A stretch of 64,000 bases of DNA from Macrotrachela quadricornifera (GCA_022393335.1 JAJEKB010021016.1:339513-403512), one strand, 5' to 3'. Counted from the stretch's first letter, positions 24,486-39,800 are shown. Notes: a model not told the origin generated them from the letters alone. Translations and numbers: made by a program.

Positions 24486-24679
24486 NNNNNNNNNNNNNNN
24501 NNNNNNNNNNNNNNNNNNNNNNNNNNNNNNNNNNNNNNNNNNNNNNNNNNNNNNNNNNNNNNNNNNNNNNNNNNNNNNNNNNNNNNNNNNNNNNNNNNNN
24601 NNNNNNNNNNNNNNNNNNNNNNNNNNNNNNNNNNNNNNNNNNNNNNNNNNNNNNNNNNNNNNNNNNNNNNNNNNNNNNN
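24486..24679. other. Assembly gap (194 N)
   Basis: A run of N inside the 62-bp CCGCGG repeats. The true repeat number is therefore unknown, and any open frame crossing it is an artefact. Confidence 0.99.
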
Positions 24680-26104
24680 GCGGTTATTAGCGGTTTTCAA
24701 AACCGTGATGTGTTCATTAGATGACCGCGGTTCACATACCGCGGTTATTAGCAGTTTTCAATATCGCGATGTGTTCGTTGAGTGACCGCGGTTTGAAATA
24801 CCGATGTTACTAGCGGTTTTGAAAACCGCGATGTGTTCGTTGAATAACCGCGGTGTAAGATACCGCGATTCTTAACGGTTTCAAATGCCTCAGAGTACTT
24901 CATGAATAATCATGGTCTGAGATACCCTGAGTTATAAGTCAGATAGATAGATAGATAGATAATTAAATATCAAAAGTAGTAAGAGACGATATTATTAGTT
25001 AATTAATTAAATATTTATTATATTGGTTTTCTTCCTTAAAAGTAGATGTATACACATTTATTTATTTAGTAACGTTTCGTCAACAGTGGTACTTCCATCA
25101 GACTATTTTTTGATGTCAATGCTCCGAACAAAATTATACAAAACATTTAAATTTTTTGACTCTATTGCTAGTGGAACGAACGAAAGAGTAATAAAAACAA
25201 AATATTTGTTCAACATCATCGCCTTGTTCATTCCACTATGCATGGAACAAAATTTAAGATAAAACCGCCGCTTACCGCCGTGTTTCTAAACTCACCGCGA
25301 TTTCTTGATGGCAGATCATGGTATACCATAGCACACTGCGATTTCTTCTGATTTTTTGAACCGAGTTAATTAAAAAACGCAGCAATTGCGATCGTGACCG
25401 TGGTATTATATATATATCGTTTGGATGCTGTTCCAAGAACAGTGGTTTTATATATATATGTATCGATTAAATGCGGTTTTATAAACCGCGATAGATCAGT
25501 TCGTAATTGCGGTATTAGATGCTGCAGATTAAGGAACTTTATATCACCGCGAATTCGATAGCAATTGGGCATCTTGTACCACGGTTCCAGATAACGCGAT
25601 TTTCAGCGTTTTCGAAATATCGCGGTGCGACCACGGATAACCGCGGTTTCAGATACCGTGACTTTTTGCGGTTTTAAAATACCGCGGTGCGATCACTGAT
25701 AACCGCGGTTCCAGTTACCGCGACTTACAGTGGTTTTAAAGTACCGCGGTACAGTCACCTGGAAACGCGGTGTCTTAAGTAACATGAAATGTGTAAGGAC
25801 AAAGAGGATATTGTGCCCCAGTTTTTCAAAAATATTCCCAGTAGTTCTACGAGAAAATTTTTGAGAAACCGCGGTTTTTTTCAGAAGCACCGCGGTTTTC
25901 GGTGAGCGCGGTGCGATCATAGATAACTGCGGTGTCAGATACCGTGATTTTTCAGCGGTTCTAAGATATCGCGGTGAACTTATTGCGTAACAGCGGTGTG
26001 AGATATAGTGGTTCTTAGCGATTTTTAGTACCGCGGCTCCAAACATCACGATTTTGAGCCGCTTTCAGCGAAGAGGTAATATGTAGTTGACTTGATAATT
26101 AGAC

Positions 26105-26560
26105 AAGTACTCAGATAAATAAATACACAGATAGATAGTTAGAGAAATAAGCTTTAAGTTAGATTGAAAGTTAGACAGCTAGAGAGATAGATAGATAAGC
26201 AGTTAGTTAAATAGATAGTTAGATAGATAGTTAGATAGGTGGACAGTTAGTTAGTTAAATAGATAGTTAGGTAGTTAGATAGATAGACAGAGAGATAGCG
26301 AGATAGATAGTTAGATAGATAGTTAGATAGGCGGACAGTTAGTTAGTTAAATAGATAGTTAGGTAGTTAGATAGATAGATAGGGAGATAGCGAGATAGAT
26401 AGTTAGATAGATAGACAGTTAGTTAAATAGATAGTTAGATAGGTGGACAGTTAGTTAGTTAAATAGATAGTTAGATAGGTGGACAGTTAGCTAGTTAAAC
26501 AGATAGTTACTTAGATAGTTAGATAGTTAGATAGATAGTTAGGCCAATAGGTAAAGGAGT
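26105..26560. repeat. GATA/GTTA simple repeat with higher-order structure
   Basis: The tract is made of tagatagatagttagatag-like tetranucleotides. A longer block containing gtggacagttagttagttaa recurs several times (near 26231, 26331, 26432 and 26470), showing secondary amplification. Confidence 0.9.
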
Positions 26561-26938
26561 CGGTAGTTAAGTACATGCACATAAATAGATCGATGAAAGT
26601 AAGTATCGGTTTCTCAAAACCACCGAATACTGCGTCAAAAAAGAGCCGCGGTTTTCAAAACCGCGGAAATCAGACCGTTTATGAGGTTTCTCAAAACCGT
26701 TGAATACCGCGTCAAAAGAAAACCGCGGTTTTTAACGGTTTTCAAAACCGCGGGAATCAGACCATTTATGAGGTTTCACAAAACCGCTGAATACCGCGTT
26801 AAAAAAATACCGCGGTTTTTAACGGTTTTGAAATACCGCATAAACGGTCTGATTCCCGCTGACATGAAAAACCGCTTAAAACCGCGGTTTCATATACCGC
26901 CAACCACCGCGGTTTTCTGATAAAATTTTTTCCATGGG

Positions 26939-27890
26939 CAGTGAACAATCTTTTTTTTGTTCATTTTCTTAATGCTAATATATTGTCTATATCCATAGAT
27001 CATTATAAATCGGATCTGAAGTGAAATTTAGAAATAGACTCGAACCTGAGCTCGGATCCAGGTCTAGTCAGACCCGCACGTCTCTAATGGAAAGGGATCA
27101 CTTTCATGTAGGAAAACAGTAACAATGAATGTTAATAAATATAGGAAGTGGAAGCGTATATAGAATTTTAATGAAGAGTTTTAAAAAACTTATACAAGCT
27201 TATTTTAAGATATACTAAGGACTAAAATGCCTATGAGCACCATATAATATCTATTAAGTGCTATAATCACTGTTAGGATCCTCAAAAAATCAAAGTATAA
27301 TTAAAAGTAGTTTTCTTATACGCCATTCGATGCGTCTCAATGAGCTCTATAAAATTATATATATAGCATCTGGGTTCGAGATAGGTCGTAAAATTCAGCA
27401 GGGTCCTTTTTTTTCTCTTCACCATTACACCCTCACCCTTAAAGACATCTCTGGAATAACAGGAACAAATCTTACACCTCTGTTTCAGATATATAATATT
27501 GATATATGATGGTCTTTTAAATCACTAGATAATGTCACGATTAAATGTATATATATATTGAAAAGAAAAGAAATTACACTTATATATAGTCAACGTGTAG
27601 TACAGTTAACGAACATATATCCGTGGAAAAATAAATTTCGTAACTGCTTTCTAAGAAGAAAAAAGCTATCACATAAAAAGATTTATTTTCTGCAAGTTTT
27701 TTCTGACGACAGCTGTATTAACATTAAATAGCAACTTTACTATACAAAACCAAAGCAAACAAATATAAAAATGATACACAAAAATATCGTTTTTTTCAGA
27801 ATCAGTGAATTACGGTTTATTAGTCTTTATTGTCATATATGACTTTGCTGACTCATATACAACTAAAAACAAAAACAATAAGTAATATAA
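26939..27890. other. 3' flank of the polycystin gene
   Basis: No gene recognised. On the minus strand an AATAAA signal (27831-27826) lies about 60 nt after the proposed polycystin stop. A short Ser/Gln-coding alternative last exon after GTTTTTAG (near 27865) is possible. Confidence 0.45.
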
Positions 27891-30800
27891 TCAATAATAA
27901 AAGTTTCTTACTCGATTGAGAGAATCTAATAGTTCATCAATTTTATCTGGAAAATTTTCAATTGGATCATAATATTTATTTCTCATCTGTTCATCTCGTT
28001 CTTCAAATAGTTCTAATTCATTCTTTATACCTAAACAAAACATCAATAATAACAAAGAAAAAATAAAAATAATAAACTACCTATCCAACGTTGAAATTTA
28101 TAAAACATAAATTTAAATATTTCTTCATCTTCATTTTGTTTTTGTTGAACATTATATCGAACAAAATGAAAACTATCATTAATTATTGTTATAAACATAC
28201 TTAAACAAATAAATACAACCAATAATATAAATAAACTAAAACAAAATGGACCAAGAAATGATGATGCATCAATTAATTCATATGCATCGAATTTCATTAA
28301 TGTTATTTCAAATAACATTTGTGCTGTTGATAATAAACTTGAACATGTTGAAAGTTTTGATATAAATAATAAATAAAATAAACAAAGAAATGATATAAAT
28401 ACAATTGAAAACATTAATGAAAATGAAAGAAGATCCTTTCCAGCATGTCGAATTGTTTCAATAAAATAAAAAATTCTTCGATTAAATCGACAAAAACGAA
28501 TTATTTTTATTGTACCAAAAAAACAACAAAAACTAATTAAATATATAAATATATCATTTATATAAACAGCTAATTGTAAATTAATATAAACATATCCATT
28601 CGTTTCTTTAAATAAATCTCCAATACGATTTGATTCATTATATTTCCAAATATATATTCCAACACATGTCCATGAACATACAATTATACCTATATCAATA
28701 TATGACCAAAATTGACGAAAGTATTTCAATTTTAATTGTAAAAATATTTGAATTTGTACAATCATCATATAAATAATAAATATTATATAAATGACACTAC
28801 ATACCAATTGAGATATTGATGAAAATACTAAAAAGAGATTTTTAATACAAATTAATTATAAAAAAATACTTACTTTGAAAAGAAAATGGTTGAAAACGAG
28901 ATTGAGGATGAACACTACCAGTTGATAAAAATTCCACAAGTAATATTACTGAAGTAAATAATTCAACATTTGGATTATATAAACTAAATTCAATAAATAT
29001 TGCTCGTGTTTGACTATTTATCCATTCTAATTTATGAAGTTGAGATAAATTACTTTGAAGATCAGATAATCTTCCTCGATATTCATATATATAACCACCT
29101 GAATTATATGTTTCATGTTCACCAATATAAATATATGTATCTAATTCATTACTATTCTTATATTCAAATGCTCGAATAATACTTGAACTATATGTTTGAT
29201 TATTTAATTTCCATCCTGGTTTATATGAAAGCTTTTCTTCATTTGAAAAACTGTAATCAAATCGACATATAGAAGAGAGATTTTGTGAAGTTTGACATAA
29301 ATCTGTTTTAACACGTAATTGTCTCATTGTTATCCATCCAATTAATCGATTTGTTTTATCATTAATAAAACCACTTAAATTTCTAGGTGATTGACCATTA
29401 TACCATTGTTGTGCACGAACATTTGAAACAAAACTATTTTCTAACCAATTCCAATATTCATTTATTGTTGATATCTATTTTTTTAAATATTTATTTTATT
29501 TAACAAAAACAAAAAAAAACAAACTTTTGTATAATCTTGATTAATTTCTCTTGAATTTAATATATATTTTTGTAAATGATTTACTTGATAAAAACCATTT
29601 GGATTAAGATTTGAATAAGCGACAACATAGAGAAGAGAGAGAAAACATAAATAAGTAAATATTTCAAAAATAATTGACCACATTCTTATTTCTTTTAAAC
29701 GTTGATTACGTATAAAAGATATTTCTGCTTTACTCAAACGATTTATTCGTATTTGAGATCGATGGATAAATGGTGAATTACTCTATGAAAAATTTGAAAT
29801 TTTTATTTAAAATTTTTTTCTAATTAAACAAACTTTAATTGATTGTAAATATTCTTCATCATTATTTAAATCAAAATTTGTATCATCATCTAAATATTCG
29901 GCTGCTTCATTATCTTTATCCGATTTTCGAAAAAAACAAGCAAAAAATATTGCTAATGATAAAATCTTAAATAAAAAAAATAAGAAAAGAGATTTTAATA
30001 CTAAAATAACTTTACTTTAATTGGTTGAATAAGAAGAATTGATGAAAAAAATCCACTTATTAATGATGTTAACCATTTTTGAGTTTTTAAATCACCAAAT
30101 TCAATTCCTCGAACAATTATAAAAAAGATTGATACAGCGATTAACAATAATGATAAACCATATGCAAGAAAAATACACCACCAAGGAAATATTAATTTCG
30201 ATTTTTTCTTTTGATTAGACATGGTAATCTTCTCGCTAAAAAAAAAGCAACATTAAAACACGAAAGAAATCTATATCGCCCTTTCCTATATTTGTGAGTG
30301 CATTTAGGTATCTAGTACCAGGAAGAACAACTGCTTTCCTTTATCTAGGTTCACAAATCCAACAACCCTATAGCATCCAATCGAATCTCGATACTACGAA
30401 TTCCGATGTGATTCCATCACTTACGGTATTGGTTGTTGTTTTATTTGATAAAGTGTTTGTCGTAATGGTGAAATTTGTTGTTTATTAGAATGATGAGATT
30501 GAATACGTCGAAAGAATTGAACAAGTAATAAACTTGGAACAAATACTAATAATTCAACAATAATACCAATTACAATCTAAATTATTCAATCATCATTTAA
30601 TTTAAAAGAATAAAACGACAAGCTAAACCTGTTGTGTAGTTATATAAAGTGGACCTAATGATAGGCCAATATTGTTATTATTTTGTGTTTTGGCTTCTTC
30701 TATTTGATCATAATAAAGAATATTTAAAAGCATTGAAGTAAATAATAAAACAAAACAAGATGTGCATCGTTGAACACGTGTAAATTTATTCGAAGGTGGT

Positions 30801-33800
30801 CGAAAAAATATTGAAAACCATAAATGTTCTTCAGATATATTATGATATGCTTGTTTTGAAAGTAAATAAGAAAATTCATATCTTTGTAAATCACCCGCAA
30901 TTGGTAAAACACGTTCAATCTATATTAAACTTTAAAATTAAATATTAAAAGAAACAAATAATTATTTACACATCCATCATCTTTTTCAATAGATAACCAT
31001 TTTTGGCAAATAAAATATGATTTTTCTAATGTTTGTAAATCATAAATAATAATATATTTAAGAAACCATGATGATGATGAACCATGTCCACTATTGTCAT
31101 GCCATATACGAATATAATTTAATGGTCCTAATGATCTAAATATACATATAAATATTTGATTTAATTTAAAAAAAATAAAAAATAAACTTTGGAACAGTCA
31201 TAATAAAAGCATCAATTTCTCCACGTTGAAAAATTTTTCGTTTTGAATTTGAAAATGTTCGAACCTTTGTTTCATCATTTTCCCCAACAATTAAAAATTG
31301 AACTTTTGATTTCGTTCCAGCATCTTTTCTATGACCAGTAAAAACAATTATTTCATAACAATATTTATCTTCTTCTAAATTATCATTTAATGATATTACA
31401 CCTAACTAAAAAATAATTTTTTTTTTATTTTTAAATTTTTTATCATATAAATATTTCTTTCTTACTTTTTCAATATCTTTTTTATCTTTATAACGTGAAT
31501 AAATAATTAATAATAAATAAATAATTGAAATAGAAATAACAGTTAGATAAATCGTTTTATTTTTATTAAAATCAGCATTTGAAAAAACATAATTCCAATT
31601 AATTGGTGATGGTAAGACAATAAAACCACTTGCAAATGTTGTTAAATGTGTTGAATAACATTCTGTTTCATTTAGATTTGTTAATGATCCAACCTTTATT
31701 AGACAATAACAATAAGAATTAATATAAAAGAATAACTTACTATTAATCCATCTGATTTCCAATTATAATTTGAATCTAAATAATAACAAGATGATGTATA
31801 AATTCTAAGTTCATAATTTGATGTAAAATTAAATGATCTATCTGTTATTGGTGGATTAATATTTATTGATTGATTTAAACAATAATCATTGAATTCTGTT
31901 ATATTTAATTCTCGAATACCAAATATTAATGATTCATGATTTACTGTTATTTGATTATTCAGAAAATATTTATAAATATTTTCATTTGTTAAATCTAAAA
32001 ATTTTTATATTTAAAAAAAAGAAGAAAAAAGAAAACAAACTTGAAGGACAAAATATAGACCATCCATCAATATCATTAATTGAACTATTTAATTTTGGTG
32101 TTTTATCTAATTTATATATAAATAAATAAGCAAGATTTGGATTTAAAGGTTTCATTTCAATATGAATAGAATATGTTTGAATTATATTTATATAATGGAA
32201 ATTAAATAAAAGATTATGATTTGTTGAATTAAATAATGTGACATTTTGTAATGTCATTGATGGAAGATAAAGATTTGGATCACGTGGAATAATTAATCGA
32301 TATGAATCGTTAAGATTTGTTTTAAGAGATATTTCATTTCCATCTCGATCAAATATTGAAAGTGAAATTGATCTTGAAAGATTTGTATTTGTATTTAATT
32401 GAGATTTATCTGCTGATGCGAGTGGTTCTATTATTGACTAAAATAGAATATTTAAAATTTTTGTTAAATTTTAAAATCTAAAAAAAACAAACTCGAAGTG
32501 AAATTGTTTGATTATTATTAATATTTAAATTTTTTGGAAGAAAAATTTGTGCATTTCCAATTTGTTGAATAATTTTATTTGAAATTGATTCAATTGAAAT
32601 TGTTTCTAATGACATAAATATTGATGATGTATTCATTATTGTATTTTGTCCAATATTTAAATGATTATTTAATGCAGATGTTAATAATGATATTGTTTTA
32701 GTTACTTGTTCATTTATTTGTTTTGCTGTTTGTTTTTGATAATAATTATTTCGTCCTTTCTGAAGTGTTTCATATGAAAAATCATTTCCATTAGCAAATA
32801 AATCTTTAAAAAAATATTAGTTAAATAAAAAAGGAAAGAATAAAGAATTTTACTTAAATTTGACCATTCAGATTCTAAATCAGTATCATAATCATCTGGA
32901 AATTTATTAGCACGAAAGAAATCTAAATCAAGAACAATTGTTCGTTCTTGTAATGGACCATTTATTGCCTTTAAATATATTATAGAAAATAATATTTCAA
33001 AAGAAAACTAAATTACTGTTAAAACATTTGAAGTACATTGAGCTATTTGATTAGCTGCATTTTGTACATCTTCATATGGAATTTTTATTGACATTGAATT
33101 TAAAACTTGAGCTAATTGATAACATTTTTCCGATGCAATTATCTATTATTATAAAAAAAATCAAATAAAATATTTTTTCATAAAATAAATCTTACTGTAG
33201 CTGATCTTGTTAATTGATTTGTTGATTGAGTTAATTGTGCTAATGATGATGCTTGTAATTTAATACTATTTGATGTAGTTATTAAAAGATCTGTAGTAAA
33301 TGTTATTAAATAATCACGAAGATTTGCATAGGAATTTAATTGTTTATTATATTCAATTAATGATGATTGATTAGATGATGTAGAAATCTTTAAAAAGAAA
33401 TTTAAAAAAAAAATTCTTATTAAAAAAAGTTTACTGTTTGTGAATTTTGACTTCCAAGTGATGAAATTGAAATAGTTGAAAGAGAAATTCCATCTAGAAA
33501 AAAGAATTAGAAAAAAAAACATAATTATGATCTTGAATAATTATACTTGAAGTAGCATCTTGTAATAATTCATTATTTATTTTATTAAATTCTTGTGAAA
33601 TTGAAGTAAGAATTTGTCCAACAATATTTTGATTTCCACTTGAAAGTAATTGAATAATTGAATTATTTGTTAAATCTTCAAAATTATTTATTAAATCCTT
33701 AATACTCGATAAATCTGGAATAACAATAACTGAACTTATATTTAATTCTGTTATACAATCAAGTGTATCGCGAATATGAATAAATAGATTAATTATTGAT

Positions 33801-36800
33801 GTATTATCATCTCCAGATGGTAAACGAACTTCAAATTCCGATATTGAACTAAAACTAATCATTAATTCTTTTGAACGATCATTTGTATAACCTACAAATA
33901 TAAGAAATTTTATTTATTAAATTAGGAAGAAAATAAATAATTATTTATCATACTATATAATGAATAATCTTTAATTCCATCTTGATCAAACCAATTTATA
34001 CATGATATAGTAAATAATGTATTTATTGTACCATTTAATGGATTAATTGTACAAGATCCATTTTGTGGGGATTGATTTATAATAAAATTTAATGCACTTG
34101 TACTTAGTTCGAATTGAAATGAATAAACAACTTCAAATCGCCAATATATTATATTAGGATTATTAAGAAATAATTTATTTATTGCAGTGAAATTATTTGT
34201 ATTTATACCTAAAATATATATGAAATATTACAAAAGTTTTTTTCACTTATAATGATTAAAGATATCTTCACGATTATATGCAAAGTTTCAAATATGAAAT
34301 AGTTTCGTTTTATTATATCTTTTGTAAAAAGCAAAGAAAGAATTAATATTTTTTTCGATATTAGTAATTGAATTATCATGAGATTTCAAGACGAAACGCA
34401 GGTGATTTATATATGTCTTTCAATGATTGAAGAAAGGTGTCGGTCGTAGAATCTTTGTTTGTACCTGTTGGATGAAGTAATGTATAAAGAAAAGCAGTAT
34501 CATTGATTTTGGTTGATTGAATTTGAAAACCAAGTTTAAGAAAATGTGCTATAACTAAGGTTGCTCTATCAAGATCATGCTTCAGATGTCCAGTGATTAA
34601 GACAACACGAATATCCTTATCATCATCATGAGAAGCCATTGATATTGATTCAATTATAATTTAAATATCGAAACTTATCAGATAGAATTATAAAGAAAAA
34701 TCAAAATTTATTTCTCTAATTCAGTTATTTTTAAGACTTTATATACTGACATTATACATACCCTTTATCTTTAACTTATTCAGATTATAGAATTTTTTTT
34801 TCTTCTATTTGTCTATGCATGCTGTATTCAACATGAATGGTAAATCTATTGACATTATCGCTTTATCTTTTAAGGTCTAAATGACATCAAGCATTTTTGC
34901 TTGACTCCCGAAAAATATATCTTCTAACGCTCTTGTACTTTTCTGTAATTCGTCATTTCTTTTATTTGAGATACATGCTTTCTGATAATAGCTGATCCAT
35001 CATAAATAGGAGAACTTTGCACTAGAGATGACTGTAGAGTTTTTTTACGGAATTAAAATATAAACTGCAAAGTTCTGCCATGTATTATAATTCATCCGTT
35101 ATGTCGCGTATACAAAAAGGCATATAGAAGAAAAAATTCTTACCAAAAAACCAAATATTTTCATATTGAATTATTTGATTAAATAGTGTCCATTGAATAG
35201 TTGATAAAGATGCATTAGAACCTTGATAAATATTCCATTTAATATTTTTTAATAATGAACAATTTCCAAGACAAATTGAAAATAAAGCAACTTGTGTTGT
35301 TGGATTAACAAGTTGAAATTCAATATTTGGAATACATTGTGTTGATATAACACAACTATATAGATAATTATATCGAGATATTTATTTAAAAGGAAAAAAA
35401 AATCCAGATTAGAAAGGTGTTAGCATAGTTTCTGTGGGATTAAAATGTGAAATACGATATGCCTATTGTTGTTAATTTCCTATAAACTTGTTATGCGCTT
35501 TAACATGCTTTTTTAGAATGTGTTTGACAAAAGAACTTACGCAATTGCAATCATTTGTGGATAAGTATCATCGATTTTAACAAGTAAATAACCAGTTGCA
35601 TGTATTGATGAATTTCGACGATTTTTCATCGAAATCATAAATTGATATGTTCGATTTGATAAAAGTGAATTAGCAAGAATAATTATTGAAGATTTTAATG
35701 AAGTACTTGTTCCACTATATTGTATTGATGTTCCATTATCTTCATTTTAAATATAAAAAAAATAATAATGAAAGAAAGAAAATAGAATTCATACTTGATT
35801 GATTTGATATACATGATGGATTAAATGGATCAATTCTTAAATCATCAATTGATAACCATGAACCATTTATTTGTGGAAAATTATAAAGACCATAAATTCG
35901 ACAATAATATTCATATATCCAATCCTATAGAATATATTTTCAAATCAATTAAAATAAATAAGTAACCTACACTAGCATTTAATGTATATCCATCAAGATC
36001 AATTGAATATGCTCCAGGATTAAGTATTAAATCTTGTTCATGTCCATGTGTAATCATTGATGTTCCATATTGAACAAGATTTGCTGTTACACCTGATGGA
36101 GTTATTTTAACATAAGTACTAATTGATGATGTTATATAAGATAAATGAGTCATTTTAACAGTTAATTTTAATTCATATATACCATATGATAATATTCTTG
36201 CTGGAATATAAAGTTCACTGTATGTTGTTAAAACTGTTGGATCAATTTGAATTGGATATGAACAATTTATTGTAGAACAATTATAAATTGTCCATTGAGT
36301 TATTATTGAAAGTGAATTATTACAATTAAGTTGAATATAGGAACTAATATAAAAATCTTGATTTCGTCGAAATTGTATTGGAGATAATAATGATGATGCA
36401 CTAGGAATTAAGAGAATTACAGGTGGAAAACAACCTATCAAATATAAAAGTATGGATAATATTATATTTTATATTATTAAAATCTTACTTTGATTAGTTA
36501 TAGATATTGTTGTACTAATTGATGATTGTTCTACAAATATATTCAATAGTTTGATTTTTTCATTAAAATATTTGAAAGAACAAACCTTGTATAAATCGAG
36601 CTGTCGTTTGAACAACAGTTGTTTCTATCATTGCTGTAATATTCGTTATTGATTGTAAACCATATGTAGTTACTTGTTCAACGTTTGTAGATATTGGTAT
36701 GATACTTGTTGTAGTTTCAACATCTAAAGAAAATAGTTTTTAGGAGAAAAAGTTATGAAAAATAAAATCGAATCAATTTTAATATTCAATATTTTCATCT

Positions 36801-39800
36801 TAAAAAAAACTTACCACAAGAGCTAGTTATTAAAAGAAATTTTTGAATTCGATTATTGTACTGATCAGCTACATATATGTTACCGTAACTATCGAAACTA
36901 AAGCTCGCTGGAGAATCTAACTGATGTATTGCCGGGCCATTTGTAGATCTACATCCAAATAAACATCGGTAACCATTAGGTCCTGATCCAACAATACGAA
37001 AATTGGCACTATCTACAATGAAAAGATATCCATCAGCATCAAGTATAATTCCTGTTGGACAATTGAGTGTAATTGTTTGTACTGATCCAGTTCCTACTAA
37101 TGTTATTCCATTTAATTGACCTCGTTGAAATTGCTGAATTCTATTATTTCCACAATCTGCCACATATAAGGTTATGTTCATATCGATAAAGATTCCTTGC
37201 GGTTGATTAAGCATATTTGACGCTGATCCATTAGTGCCATTTCCTGCAACAATGGCCGTTGTATTTACATCATCATTAAATGATCTTTTGATAACTTTAT
37301 GAAGATCTCCAAGAGAACAATAAATATTATCATAGATATCAACAAAAACACCATAACAACGTCCATCAACATACATTGCAATAGTACTATTTGTCGCATT
37401 CTTTGCCCATTTATCTACTCGACGCTTAGAAATGCCATTGTCAACATAAACATCGCCATTAATTGTGACGAAGAGACCATATGGTTCACTCAAATTGCCA
37501 GAAATATTTCTTATTGGAGTTGTATTTCCTTCGAGCCATACTTGAACACGATGGAAACTTGTTTCAGTTACATAAACTCTATTATTGGTATTAATAAAAA
37601 TACCATAAGGATGTGTACCGACTGTACTGGAATTTGCAAATATTGTAGCATTAGGATTCCATGTTGCTGATGGACACAATTTTGGTTGATTATAAGAAAG
37701 ACCTTTAATTAAAAATATTCTTTCTTTAATATAGTAAAATAGTTAATTATAGAATAAAACTAATTTATTTATTTTCTAATATTTATAAGAATATTCATAT
37801 ATATGGTATCTGAAACAATATTCAAAGCATTTTTTATTGACACATATACAGTCTATTTTACAATTTATTTTCTAAATACTTCATTTAATATTTATATTTT
37901 CTAGTTGAAAAATTATTATTATCAAATTCTAGTAGATTAAAAATTTTTTTTTGTCGAACATTTCTTCAATAGACAATCAAAAAATTTGTTAAGATTAAAT
38001 GAAATAATATTGGAAAGGTGAATAATTATAAGTCATTTTTAATAAAATAGAAATAGAAATAGAACTTACTACAAGAGCTTTTTTCAAAGAGAAATTTTTG
38101 AATTCGATTATTATAAGCATCGGCGACAAATAAATTGCCATAATTATCAAAACTAATGCTCCAAGGGTGATTTAACTGATTAGATGCGAACCCACTTTGA
38201 CCGGAACATCCAACAATACATCGAAAGCCATCAGGACTTGATGCAACAATTCGATTGCTATTTGTATCTGAAATAAATAAGTATCTATCGGCATCTAGTA
38301 CAAGTCCTATTGGATACGAGAGTATAATTGTTCCTGATGCTCCGCTTCCTGCCACCGTTGTTCCATTTAGTTGTCCTGGTTTAAAAAGCTGAATTCTATG
38401 ATTATCACAATCTGCCACATACAAGTCAAAATTGATATCGACAAAGATTGCATGAGGTTTACTAAGCATATTTGACGCTGATCCATTAATACCATTACCT
38501 GCAATGATGGTCAAATTATTTGTACTGCCATTAACTAATTTTTTAACGACTTTATGCAGATGAGTCATAGAGCAGTAGAGATTATCATTGATATCAACAA
38601 AAACACCACGACACGTTTCATTAACATACATTGCCGGTACACCATTTGTTGCATTCGAAGACCATTTAACTACTTGTCCTGAAGAATTGGCACTGTCAAC
38701 ATAAATATCGCCATTAATAGTGACAAAGATACCAAATGGATTGTTCAATCCTCCAGATAAGTTTCTCACTGGCATCGTGTTTCCTTCCATCCATATTTGA
38801 ACACGATTATTAGATCTGTCGGCCACATAAACAGTATTGTTAATATTAACAAATAAACCGAAGGGATTCACGCCAATTGTTCCATTGGATGCAAAGGTGA
38901 TTGCGTTGGGATTCCATGTTGCAGATGGACAGAATTTTGGTTGATTATACGAAAGACCTATAATGAATAAAATAATATCAATTATCATTTCATCATATAA
39001 AGTATGATCATTTTATTCAATCTCTTCAATTAGTATAAATTATTTTCACTATTCATACTTGCAATAGAAATTGTACAAAACAGATCCTTATTTGAATATA
39101 ATCTTCTTTCATAATCATCAAGGTAATATAATATGTGATTGAAAAAATAGCTATTCTTATTTCTAGACTTTTCGACTTCAATATGAAATTCAGACAATAA
39201 GATTAAATGTTTGATACATCTTTGAAAAAAGAAAATCATTTATGCTTTCATCAATGAATTTATTTAATAAGTCCATATTAAGTCTAATTGAACATTATTT
39301 TTATACTATCATATTCTAGACATCAATAAAAAATTTCATAATAGTTCCAGTATGCTAATTATTATTTAGAGAATAGTCGAGCACATTATTTTATCGAAAA
39401 TACATGAACATTATCTACACATAGATTTTTCAGACCTATTAAATTTTATAATTTTATTTTTTCTTACTAATAACTAATAAGAAAATGAAGAATGATTTAC
39501 AAGTTTTGGAATAGCTCAAAATAAATGCTTGTTTTTGCTTGTGACAAATGCAAAAACACTAAAAACATTGCCATCTAATCTTTTGTGACTAGACAAATAT
39601 CACCTTAAATTTTCATATCGCTATTCCTAACAATAAAGAAGATATAATGGTGTTAAACAGTTTTTTGTACTTTTGAAATACAAGTGTTTGATTAAAAAAA
39701 GTAGTAGCAGCATTTTAGAAAAATATCGAAATAGAAATTCTAATGAAAATTTATCAGAAACAACAAATGAAAAAAAAGACTATACATTTAGATCTCATCA

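Larger units (their letters stand above)
24108..26938. mobile_element. CCGCGG-palindrome satellite block bounded by inverted repeats
   Basis: The left end (cccatggaaaaaa, then gagaaaaccgcggtt) is mirrored at the right end (aaccaccgcggttttctga, then ttttttccatggg). Between them three stretches (about 24130-24900, 25260-26060 and 26590-26930) are dominated by aaaccgcggttt-type palindromes in units of about 62 bp (for example at 24361 and 24423), separated by a unique segment and GATA-type simple repeats. CCGCGG is extremely rare elsewhere in the window. No transposase is visible, and the 194-bp gap lies inside. It looks like a non-autonomous element grown by internal tandem duplication. Confidence 0.65.

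Noticed and set aside
24431..24785. Open frames of 69-105 codons
   Set aside because: They consist mostly of N from the assembly gap and CCGCGG repeats.
33494..33546. Apparent extension of the REJ-region exon to a stop at 33494
   Set aside because: Using the GTATAA donor at 33546 gives a 53-nt intron with correct phase, so no frameshift or pseudogene is needed.
37299..37670. 123-codon plus-strand frame
   Set aside because: Antisense shadow of NHL exon 3; Ile/Asn/Thr-rich with no independent support.
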